Source: Lysobacter dokdonensis DS-58 (GTDB lineage Bacteria; Pseudomonadota; Gammaproteobacteria; Xanthomonadales; Xanthomonadaceae). From it: a stretch of 64,000 bases of DNA. The position numbers and the translations under genes are program-made. Of the stretch, positions 58,501-64,000 are shown piece by piece; position 1 is the first letter of the stretch, and every line of letters begins with the position of its first letter. The stretch lies in NCBI RefSeq assembly GCF_000770795.1, contig NZ_JRKJ01000008.1:1-64000 (forward strand), read 5' to 3'. The notes under the pieces are model-generated. The model made no database searches and was not told where the DNA came from. It saw nothing but the letters and a program-made list of their open reading frames with translations.

Positions 58501-58864
58501 CGTCCTCGTCCTCGACAACGAAGTCCTCGCCCGAAACGCCTTGCGGCAATTGCTCGAAGGCATGGGCTGCTCCGTGATCGACGCCCGCGACGCGAACACA
58601 GCCGACGCGGCGTTGTCCGAATCGCCCGCGGACCTGTGGTTGTTCGACTACCACCTCGACGACGGCGCCACCGGCGTCGGCGCGCATGCGCGGTTGTCGC
58701 AAGCCCATGGCGCGCGACCGACGCTGATCCTCAGCGCCGACGCAGGCACCGACGTGCGTGCCGCCGTGCAGGAAGCGGGCTTGCCGTTGTTGATGAAACC
58801 GTTGAAACCGTTGGCGTTGAAAAGCGTGCTGGATCGCTTGCTTGCTGCACGAGCGGTGACGTAG
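55550..58864 (+). CDS. SLC5-fused hybrid histidine kinase (CrbS/CbrA-like)
   Basis: A 1104-residue membrane kinase. Residues about 1-490 form 12-13 transmembrane helices resembling the sodium:solute symporter (SLC5) fold. A STAC-like segment follows (VERELAAVLGSASARVLLDAAR, about 545-585), then a PAS domain (LENMDQGISVVDAQLRLVAWNRRYAELF), a coiled coil, HisKA with His760 in AAIGHDLLQPLHAAH, HATPase (NFLANAVRYT; HDTGPGIE; GLGLGLAIADR) and a receiver with Asp1033 in LWLFDYHLDD. CrbS and CbrA kinases of Vibrio, Pseudomonas and Shewanella share this layout and control acetate or carbon use with a LuxR- or NtrC-type regulator. Here a LuxR-type regulator is 18 bp away, convergent. It may sense or transport a small carboxylate such as 3-hydroxybutyrate (inference). 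Confidence 0.92.
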   Translation: MLNIGVVVFAGLAWLGLLFFAGVYGERHPRAFSSGWRHVYALSLAVHCTSWTFYGTVTQAARNGWPLPPTFLGAIVLYLVGFGFMVRLVKLARETNATSIADLIATRLGKDAWLAATITLVAALGLIPYIALQLKAIAMSFGMLTASDATGAAWQDSALYVALAMALFAMLFGTRRVSAAEHNRGLVLAMALESVLKLAAMLALGAFVWFGLDFEMPASSVQAPVSPGGFAPLVLLGAFAMFILPHQFHIAVVECREQGDVRTARWQFPLYLVLIALPVLPLARAGEALLGSSVPSDLYVLALPLSQGQEGLALFAFLGGLSAATGMVVVSTLTLSLMIGNHWFAPGLLRGAWARGDGGDLRGHVLALRRFGIVAIMLLAWGYSRLVAGSEALADVGAVSFSALGTLVPALAFAVWRPQTPARAVVVGIVAAFATWCWVQWVPTFHALHGTSPTWLIDGPFGIEWLSPNGLFGLTGWSRLGRAVGASLFVGTVATVLALAWKRELPRRARRGLDARTLRDAGLRFLPPDRVEAMLREAPADGAVPAQTEAQVERELAAVLGSASARVLLDAARREAGHLDTVAAIVGEASRDLRFNQRVLETSLENMDQGISVVDAQLRLVAWNRRYAELFGFPESLLTVGTTIAELARYALQQMPPTGDAERALQRRLSHMRAGTPHLTEREFPDGRIVEIRGNPMPGGGFVATFTDVTAFRRTEAALLQSNETLEQRVEERTAALESARHEAERANDAKGRFLAAIGHDLLQPLHAAHLFTDALAQQVPPGGKESVKQIRGALDSTTDLLTALLDMSRLEAGGLDPQPRAFALADVLEPLASEFRVLAAERGLQFDALATCAWVHSDPQLLRRVLQNFLANAVRYTDRGRIVLGVRRTGGALRIEVHDTGPGIEREAQSHIFDEFRRGADAAGQGLGLGLAIADRIAKLLDAPLTLRSAPGTGTMFAVTVPRVATPARAQHAAAKSGLAGTRVLVLDNEVLARNALRQLLEGMGCSVIDARDANTADAALSESPADLWLFDYHLDDGATGVGAHARLSQAHGARPTLILSADAGTDVRAAVQEAGLPLLMKPLKPLALKSVLDRLLAARAVT

Positions 58865-58882
58865 CAGGACGACGGCCAGCCG

Positions 58883-59545
58883 TCACTCCATCTGCCGCGA
58901 CGGATCGCTCAATTCCAGTTCCCGCAGGATCACGCTCGCCTGCGTGCGATTGCGGACGCCGAGGCGTTCGAAGATCGCGGACAGGTGCGACTTCACCGTG
59001 CGCTCCTGGATGTCGAGGCGGTCGGCGATCTGTTTGTTGAGCAATCCTTCCGCCACCAGCGCCAGCACGCGGAATTGCTGCGGCGACAAGCTCGCCAGGC
59101 GTGCAGCGAGCGCGGAATCACCGGGCGTCGAAGGCGCGCCATTCACTGCGGCACGCAATGTCGCGGGCAACCATTGCTCCAGGGCGAGCACGCTGCGAAT
59201 GGCGTGGCGCAGGTCGTCCAGACCGGTGCTCTTCGGCAGGTAACCCGCGGCGCCGTGGTCGAGTGCGCGGCGGATGACGCGCGGGTCATCGTTCGCGGAC
59301 ACCACGACGACGGCGACACCCGGGTGTTGCGCGCGGATCGCCGCCAATCCCGCGAGGCCATGGTTGCCCGGCATGTGGAGGTCGAGCAGCACGAGATCGA
59401 TGCCCGGTTCGGCATCCAGGCGCGCGAGGACGCCTTCGAGCGTTTCGGCTTCGTGGACGTCGAGGTCGGCCACGGCGTCCTTCGCCGCGCCGCGCAATGC
59501 GGCCCGGAAGAGCGGGTGGTCGTCGGCGATCAGCAGGGACGGCAT
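58883..59545 (-). CDS. LuxR/NarL-type response regulator
   Basis: A 220-residue two-domain regulator. The receiver has acidic residues IADDH (Asp8, Asp9), phospho-acceptor Asp55 in LVLLDLHMPG and Lys105 in GYLPKS. The GerE-type helix-turn-helix covers about residues 148-210 (LSPQQFRVLALVAEGLLNKQIADRLDIQERTVKSHLSAIF). It is 10 bp downstream of bdhA on the same strand, so regulator and enzyme are one operon. The convergent neighbour is the SLC5-fused kinase, its probable partner, in the manner of CrbS/CrbR. Its likely target is the 16-mer found in both divergent promoter regions of this locus. Confidence 0.93.
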   Translation of the reverse strand: MPSLLIADDHPLFRAALRGAAKDAVADLDVHEAETLEGVLARLDAEPGIDLVLLDLHMPGNHGLAGLAAIRAQHPGVAVVVVSANDDPRVIRRALDHGAAGYLPKSTGLDDLRHAIRSVLALEQWLPATLRAAVNGAPSTPGDSALAARLASLSPQQFRVLALVAEGLLNKQIADRLDIQERTVKSHLSAIFERLGVRNRTQASVILRELELSDPSRQME

Positions 59546-59555
59546 CGGGCCAGTG

Positions 59556-60320
59556 TCACTGCACGGTCCAGCCGCCGTCCACCTCGATTGTGTGCCCGGT
59601 GATGTTCCGCGCGTGCGGGCCCATCAGGAACGCGGTGATGCCGGCCAGTTCGTCGAAGCCGATGAACACGCCCTTAGGCATCGGCTTGAGCATCACCTCA
59701 CGCACGACGGCGTCTTCGGGAATGCCCCGCGTGCGCGCCTGGTCGGCGATCTGCTTGTCGACCAGTGGGGTCTTCACGTAGGTCGGGCAGATGGTGTTGA
59801 TCGTGATGTCAGTGTCGGCCGTTTCCAGCGCGATCACCTTGGAGAACCCGACCAGCCCGTGCTTGGCCGCGACGTAAGCGCTCTTGTACGGGCTGGCGAC
59901 GAGCGAGTGGATCGAGCCGATGTTCACGATGCGGCCGAAGCCGCGTTCGCGCATGCCGGGCAGCACCGCACGCGACAAACGCGCGACACCGACGAGCATC
60001 ACCTGCACGAGGAGATCCCATTTGGCGATTGGGAACTCTTCCAGCGGCGCGACGTGTTGCAGGCCGGCGTTGTTCACCAGGACGTCGATCGGCCGCGACA
60101 CTTGCGCCATCGCGGCGGCGACGCTGTCATCGGACGTGACATCGAGGGCCAGCGCTTCGGCCGATCCGCCGCCAGCCTTGATGGCGTCGACGACGGCCTG
60201 CGCGGGCGCCAGGGCGACGTCGGTCACCACGAGATGGTGGCCCGCGTTCGCCAGTTCGGAGGCGATGCCGGCGCCGATGCCACTACCGGCGCCGGTGATC
60301 AGGATGCAACGTGGGGTCAT
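59556..60320 (-). CDS. bdhA: D-3-hydroxybutyrate dehydrogenase
   Basis: A 254-residue short-chain dehydrogenase oxidising D-3-hydroxybutyrate to acetoacetate with NAD. The cofactor loop is TGAGSGIG (9-16), with NNAG at 83-86. The residues known to bind and act on substrate in Pseudomonas 3-hydroxybutyrate dehydrogenases are all present at a constant offset: Gln88, Ser136, His138, Lys146, Tyr149 (with Lys153) and Gln190. This makes the assignment much stronger than a generic SDR call. It is the first gene of a bdhA-regulator operon, divergent from the oligomer hydrolase gene. Confidence 0.95.
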   Translation of the reverse strand: MTPRCILITGAGSGIGAGIASELANAGHHLVVTDVALAPAQAVVDAIKAGGGSAEALALDVTSDDSVAAAMAQVSRPIDVLVNNAGLQHVAPLEEFPIAKWDLLVQVMLVGVARLSRAVLPGMRERGFGRIVNIGSIHSLVASPYKSAYVAAKHGLVGFSKVIALETADTDITINTICPTYVKTPLVDKQIADQARTRGIPEDAVVREVMLKPMPKGVFIGFDELAGITAFLMGPHARNITGHTIEVDGGWTVQ

Positions 60321-60348
60321 GGCGTCGGGCTCGGAGCGTGCTGCGGCC

Positions 60349-60354
60349 AGCCTA
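60349..60354 (-). promoter_or_regulatory. Candidate -10 box of bdhA (TAGGCT)
   Basis: Minus-strand GCTAGGCTGGCCGC differs at one base from the plus-strand GCTAGGGTGGCCGC before the hydrolase gene. The predicted start near 60342 gives a leader of about 22 nt. The box is 27 nt from the operator-like 16-mer. Confidence 0.55.
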
Positions 60355-60381
60355 GCAGGCCGTGGCGCGGACGCCTTCGGA

Positions 60382-60397
60382 CGAAAGTACGATGCCG
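60382..60397. promoter_or_regulatory. Operator-like 16-mer, copy 2
   Basis: CGAAAGTACGATGCCG, identical to 53105-53120. It ends 17 nt before the -10 of the hydrolase gene, again in the -35 position, and lies 27 nt from the bdhA -10. Confidence 0.7.
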
Positions 60398-60414
60398 CGC
60401 GGCGGCCGGGTTGC

Positions 60415-60420
60415 TAGGGT
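60415..60420 (+). promoter_or_regulatory. Candidate -10 box of the oligomer hydrolase gene (TAGGGT)
   Basis: TTGCTAGGGTGGCCGCATG: the box ends 7 nt before the A of the start codon, so transcription should start on the ATG itself and give a leaderless mRNA. Confidence 0.55.
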
Positions 60421-60426
60421 GGCCGC

Positions 60427-62139
60427 ATGGATAACATGCGCGAACGAGCGAAGTGGGGCGCGGCGCTGTGCGTCGCGATGGCTGGGCTGGCGGGTTGCGC
60501 ATCCACGCCGCGCGCGACGGAGGCGACGACGATGTTCACCGCGACGCAGACCACCGAACACCGCGGCAGCGACGATCTGCTCACCGCCGGCCTGGGGATC
60601 GACGGATTGCGCGCGATGGCCGCGCCGGCGTTCGCCGATCCCGCGCATCCCACCGACGCCGAACGTCGCCGTCGCGCGCTGTGGAACAACTGGCGCGGCA
60701 TCGCCGATCTCGGGCCGCTCGGCGGCTACGGCATCCTGTACGGCACGACGCAGGCGGTGCCCGGGCGCGAGTTCAGCGCACAGGCGCGCATCGATGGTGC
60801 GCACCAGCCGCATCGCGTGCTGGTGCAAGTGCCCGATGGATTCGATGCGACCAAGCGTTGCGTGGTCGTCACCGCGTCGTCGGGTTCGCGCGGCATCTAC
60901 GGGTCGATCGCGGTCGCCGGTGCATGGGGCCTGCCGAAAGGCTGCGCCGTGGCGTACACCGACAAGGGCGCGGGCACCGATTACGTCGACCACGGCGCCG
61001 ATGGCGTCGAGGTGAAGCACGCGCATTCGCAGGACAATCCCGAAGCCGATTGGGGCCGCCACGTGAAGCAGGCGGCGGAGTTCGCGCTGCAATCCCTGAC
61101 GCAAGCCTTCCCGGACCAGGCGCCCTTCCGCTTCGACAACACGCGCGTCATCGCGGTGGGCATTTCGAACGGCGGCGGCGCGGTGTTGCGCGCGGCGGAA
61201 CTCGACGGTGATTGGCTCGACGCCGTGGTCGCGGGCGAACCGAGCATCGACGCGGCCGGTGGTCGCGCGTTGTACGACTACACCACGCAAGCGGCGCTGT
61301 TGATGCCGTGCGCGTTGCTGGATTTGGAATCGCTGCCGCAATCGCCGTTGTCGGCCGCGGGCAAGGCCGTCGGCACCTTGCGTTGCACCTCGCTCGGCAT
61401 CACGCCCAAGGACGCACGCGCGACATTGCAGGCGAGCGGTTGGACCGATGCCGCGATGCGCGCGGCGGCGTTGTCCGTGGATTTCGATCTCTATCGCGCG
61501 GTCGCCGTGACGTATGCATCGGCGTACGGGCGTTACGGTTTCAACGCGCATCCGTGCGGCTTTCGTTTCGGCGCGCAGAATCCGGACTTCACTCCGCGCG
61601 CAGCGACGGACGTCGAGCGCGCCGCCTGGTGGAGCGACGGCAGCGGCATTCCGCCGGGCGCGGGTGTGAACATCGTCGACACGAAGGTCGCCGCACCGGA
61701 TTTCACGCTACCGGGCCTGCAATGCCTGCGCGCGTTGTGGGACGGGCAGGGCGCCGACGCCGACCGCGTGCGCGCGGGTGTCGCGCAGCTGCGCGCGAAC
61801 GCCCCGCGCGCGGGGTTGCCGGTTGTCGTGGTGCATGGTCTCGACGACGGGCTGATCCCGCCCGCGTTCTCGAGCGCCCCGTACGTCGCGATGGCGAAGG
61901 CCGCCGGACGCGACGTGCGCTACTGGCAGATCCGCAACGCCCAGCACTTCGACGGCTTCCTCGCGCTGCCCGATTACGGCAGTCGCTACGTGCCTTTGCT
62001 GCCGTACGTGTACGCGGCCCTGGACCAGGTGAATGCGCATCTCGACGATGCGGCCAAGCCGTTGCCGGTGGATGCGGTGATCGAAACGAAACCGCGTGGG
62101 GCGACGCCGTTGTCGGCGGAGCATCTTGCGATTCCCTGA
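60427..62139 (+). CDS. D-3-hydroxybutyrate oligomer hydrolase (lipoprotein)
   Basis: A 570-residue hydrolase of the 3HB-oligomer hydrolase family, which splits short 3-hydroxybutyrate oligomers, products of PHB depolymerase, into monomers. The N-terminus is a lipoprotein signal with lipobox LAGC (Cys24); Ala at +2 predicts the outer membrane. The alpha/beta-hydrolase nucleophile is Ser247 in [15 protein letters not shown]. Late acid and His candidates are [12 protein letters not shown] and NAQHFDGFL. It also has [18 protein letters not shown]. With TonB receptor, permease and dehydrogenase it completes a path from oligomer to acetoacetate. No leader or ribosome-binding site precedes the ATG. 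Confidence 0.92.
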   Translation: MDNMRERAKWGAALCVAMAGLAGCASTPRATEATTMFTATQTTEHRGSDDLLTAGLGIDGLRAMAAPAFADPAHPTDAERRRRALWNNWRGIADLGPLGGYGILYGTTQAVPGREFSAQARIDGAHQPHRVLVQVPDGFDATKRCVVVTASSGSRGIYGSIAVAGAWGLPKGCAVAYTDKGAGTDYVDHGADGVEVKHAHSQDNPEADWGRHVKQAAEFALQSLTQAFPDQAPFRFDNTRVIAVGISNGGGAVLRAAELDGDWLDAVVAGEPSIDAAGGRALYDYTTQAALLMPCALLDLESLPQSPLSAAGKAVGTLRCTSLGITPKDARATLQASGWTDAAMRAAALSVDFDLYRAVAVTYASAYGRYGFNAHPCGFRFGAQNPDFTPRAATDVERAAWWSDGSGIPPGAGVNIVDTKVAAPDFTLPGLQCLRALWDGQGADADRVRAGVAQLRANAPRAGLPVVVVHGLDDGLIPPAFSSAPYVAMAKAAGRDVRYWQIRNAQHFDGFLALPDYGSRYVPLLPYVYAALDQVNAHLDDAAKPLPVDAVIETKPRGATPLSAEHLAIP

Positions 62140-62164
62140 AGGCGGAGAGGGGGCGCGCTAAACT
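62136..62164 (+). promoter_or_regulatory. Candidate mtnA promoter
   Basis: CTGAAG (62136-62141, overlapping the hydrolase stop), 17 nt, TAAACT (62159-62164). The predicted start near 62171 is one base before the mtnA ATG, so the mRNA would be essentially leaderless. Confidence 0.5.
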
Positions 62165-62171
62165 GCGCCCC

Positions 62172-63227
62172 ATGGACGACTTCGACTACGCCCGCTACGA
62201 CCGCATCCGCCCCATCCGCTGGACCGGCGAGGCGCTCGATCTTCTCGACCAGCGCAAGCTGCCGTTCGAAACGCAGTACATGACGTGCCGCACCAGCGAC
62301 GAGGTCGCCGCGGCCATCCACGCGCTCGCGGTCCGCGGCGCACCGGCGATCGGCATCGCCGCGGCCTGGGGCGTCGTGCTCGCCGAACGCGAGATCGATG
62401 CGACCGACGCGCGCGACGCGGCCGCCAAACTCGAACCGGCCCTGCAACGCCTCAACGCCGCACGCCCGACCGCGGTCAACCTCGCCTGGGCGCTCGCACG
62501 CATGCGCGCCGCCCTGGCCCGTGCCGACCACGACTGGCGCGGCGCGCTCGAACGCGAAGCGCAGGCCATCGACACCGAAGACCTCGCCGCCAACCGCCGC
62601 ATGGGCGCGCTGGGCGCATCGCTGATCGAACCCGGCAGCGGCGTCCTCACCCACTGCAACACCGGTTCGCTCGCCACCGCAGGCTTCGGCACCGCGCTCG
62701 GCGTGATCCGCGCCGGCGTCGCGCAGGGCCGCATCGACAAAGTGTTCGCGGGCGAAACCCGTCCGTGGCTCCAGGGCGCGCGCCTGACCGTGTGGGAACT
62801 GCAGCAGGATGGCATCGACGCCACCCTGATCGCAGACTCCGCTGCTTCGCATTTGCTTAAGTCTGGCAAGGTGCAGTGGGTGGTCGTCGGCGCCGACCGC
62901 ATCTGCGCCAACGGCGACACCGCGAACAAGATCGGCACCTACCAGCTCGCCATCGCCGCGCGCCACCACGGCGTCGGATTCATGGTGGTCGCCCCGTCCT
63001 CGACCGTCGACATGGCCACCGCCAGCGGCGATCTGATCGAGATCGAGGAGCGCGACGCCGCCGAGCTGCACGCCGTCGGCGGCAGCCGCACCGTCGCCGA
63101 GGGCATCGACGCCTGGAACCCGGTCTTCGACGTGACGCCCCACGACCTGATCGATGCGATCGTCACGGAACGGGGCCTGATCCGCCGCCCGGATGAAGCC
63201 GCGATGCGGGCCGCCTTCGGGGGCTGA
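62172..63227 (+). CDS. mtnA: S-methyl-5-thioribose-1-phosphate isomerase
   Basis: A 351-residue enzyme of the methionine salvage pathway, isomerising methylthioribose-1-phosphate to the ribulose form. Diagnostic parts: [50 protein letters not shown] with the active-site Cys, [41 protein letters not shown] with the active-site Asp, and the C-terminal [20 protein letters not shown]. The ATG is directly preceded by CGCCCC, without a ribosome-binding site. Other mtn genes are not in the window. mtnA before gyrA is the order I know from Xanthomonas. Confidence 0.97.
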   Translation: MDDFDYARYDRIRPIRWTGEALDLLDQRKLPFETQYMTCRTSDEVAAAIHALAVRGAPAIGIAAAWGVVLAEREIDATDARDAAAKLEPALQRLNAARPTAVNLAWALARMRAALARADHDWRGALEREAQAIDTEDLAANRRMGALGASLIEPGSGVLTHCNTGSLATAGFGTALGVIRAGVAQGRIDKVFAGETRPWLQGARLTVWELQQDGIDATLIADSAASHLLKSGKVQWVVVGADRICANGDTANKIGTYQLAIAARHHGVGFMVVAPSSTVDMATASGDLIEIEERDAAELHAVGGSRTVAEGIDAWNPVFDVTPHDLIDAIVTERGLIRRPDEAAMRAAFGG

Positions 63228-63411
63228 GTCGTCCTGCGCTCGAGACGTTTCGGCTCGATCCTCTCCCCCGCGTTCGTGACCTTCAGTCGGCCGCATTCGT
63301 CGCGGCGTGACGGGGTGTCGCGATGGAATCGTTCGCGAAATCCGCGCGTGTCATCGCGTGGATCGACGTCGAAGGTCGGGACCGCGTTCATCAGGAAGGA
63401 GGATCCCACGC

Positions 63412-63780
63412 GTGCAGCTGACTGATCTTCCGCAGGTGGAGCGTGATGCCCTGCACCTGCTGCTGGAGGGCGAAAGCCCGACGCTCATCGCGTTGCGGGC
63501 GCAACTGCGCCATCTCGCGTCGGTCACGCGGTCGCCCGATGCGGTGGGTGTGTATATCGACTTCCACCTGGACAGCAGGGCCATACCGCTCCCCGGAGCG
63601 CAGGATTTCGAGTTATCCGACGTCGTGGCCGACAGCCCCGGCGCGGAGCCTGTCGGGTTCATCCTGTTCATTCGAGGGGGGCTGGTTTCGCTACTCGAAG
63701 GCTACGTCGCCGGGGATCGCTATCCACACGAGGAAGGTCGCGCCTTCTCCGTCAGGCGGGACCCGGGCGAGACTTCATAA
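63412..63780 (+). CDS. Small hypothetical protein
   Basis: A 122-residue soluble protein of no family I can name. It begins with an amphipathic helix (VERDALHLLLEGESPTLIALRAQLRHLASV), then strands VGVYIDFHLD, VGFILFIRGGLVSLLEGYVAG, ending in basic/acidic residues. The GTG start is preceded at 9 nt by an exceptionally strong Shine-Dalgarno sequence AGGAAGGAGG (63393-63402), good support for a real gene. The 184 bp before it (63228-63411) show no gene or clear signal. It lies between mtnA and gyrA. Confidence 0.7.
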   Translation: MQLTDLPQVERDALHLLLEGESPTLIALRAQLRHLASVTRSPDAVGVYIDFHLDSRAIPLPGAQDFELSDVVADSPGAEPVGFILFIRGGLVSLLEGYVAGDRYPHEEGRAFSVRRDPGETS

Positions 63781-63806
63781 CTCTTTGTTTTTCGGGCGTT
63801 TGAAAA

Positions 63807-63835
63807 GCGACTGGCGACCGGGTCCATGCTAGAAT
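63807..63835 (+). promoter_or_regulatory. Candidate gyrA promoter
   Basis: TAGAAT (63830-63835) in CATGCTAGAATTCCCGCC is a good -10 of the window-wide type; GCGACT (63807-63812) at 17 nt is a weak -35. The predicted start near 63842 gives a leader of about 30 nt. Confidence 0.6.
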
Positions 63836-63871
63836 TCCCGCCTTGCGCACTCCTTAGAAAAAGCCCACCGA

Positions 63872-64000
63872 ATGGCAGAACTCGCCAAGGAAATCATCCC
63901 GGTCAACCTCGAAGACGAGATGCGCCGCAGCTACCTCGATTACGCGATGAGCGTGATCGTGGGGCGCGCACTCCCCGACGTCCGGGACGGCCTCAAGCCG
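63872..64000 (+). CDS. gyrA: DNA gyrase subunit A, N-terminal 43 codons (continues beyond window)
   Basis: The visible part reads [20 protein letters not shown] and then [20 protein letters not shown], the highly conserved start of GyrA, the DNA-breaking/rejoining subunit of the gyrase that introduces negative supercoils. The catalytic Tyr and the quinolone-resistance region lie beyond the window. TAGAAT at 63830-63835 is the likely promoter -10. GyrA rather than ParC is favoured by the [11 protein letters not shown] start and the mtnA neighbour. Confidence 0.97.
   Translation, partial: MAELAKEIIPVNLEDEMRRSYLDYAMSVIVGRALPDVRDGLKP

Overview
This 64-kb window is bacterial chromosome of high G+C content, densely coded, with many ATGA/GTGA/TTGA stop-start overlaps. 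The gene order fimV-truA-trpF-trpB-trpA-accD, a complete 14-gene nuo cluster downstream of secG and tRNA-Leu, rimP-nusA-infB-rbfA-truB-rpsO-pnp, and mtnA directly before gyrA point to a gammaproteobacterium of the Xanthomonadaceae (Lysobacter-like). This placement rests on gene order and protein character read by eye, not on a search. Most of the window is stable core genome. I see no prophage, insertion sequence, CRISPR array or rRNA operon.

Layout. 1-7076: end of fimV, truA, a tryptophan block (trpF, trpB, a DUF3144 gene, trpA), accD and glmM. 7092-9590: an isopenicillin-N-synthase-like oxygenase facing a coupled oxygenase/methyltransferase pair. 9650-11040: tpiA, secG, tRNA-Leu(GAG) and a terminator. 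11066-25919: NADH dehydrogenase I (nuoA-N). 25948-28142: initiator tRNA, two small unknown genes, a HigB/HigA-type toxin-antitoxin pair and a tail-anchored unknown. 28201-37367: the transcription/translation operon rimP-nusA-infB-rbfA-truB, then rpsO and pnp. Its leader contains two terminator-shaped hairpins before rimP. 37372-46743 (minus): a membrane protein, dinB, a ybhP-clsB(ybhO)-ybhN phospholipid module and a very large cytoplasmic hybrid kinase. 46784-51557: a palindromic repeat, a secreted SdrD/CNA-B-like protein and a MrfA/MrfB (YprA/YprB) DNA-repair pair.

51628-62139 is the most interesting block. It is a self-contained candidate locus for using (oligo-)3-hydroxybutyrate, the breakdown product of polyhydroxybutyrate. 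It holds a GntP-type permease, a TonB-dependent receptor, a sensor kinase fused to an SLC5-like transporter module, a LuxR-type response regulator, 3-hydroxybutyrate dehydrogenase (all six substrate/catalytic residues present) and a lipoprotein 3HB-oligomer hydrolase. Both divergent intergenic regions of the block carry the identical 16-mer CGAAAGTACGATGCCG. In each, the 16-mer sits 17-18 nt before the rightward -10 and 27-28 nt before the leftward -10. It is a strong candidate operator for the local regulator, tying four transcription units into one regulon.

62172-64000: mtnA, a small unknown gene and the first 43 codons of gyrA. Across the window a -10 box of the form GCTAnAnT followed by a G/C-rich stretch recurs before many genes. 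Before the hydrolase and mtnA genes it lies so close to the ATG that leaderless or nearly leaderless mRNAs are expected.
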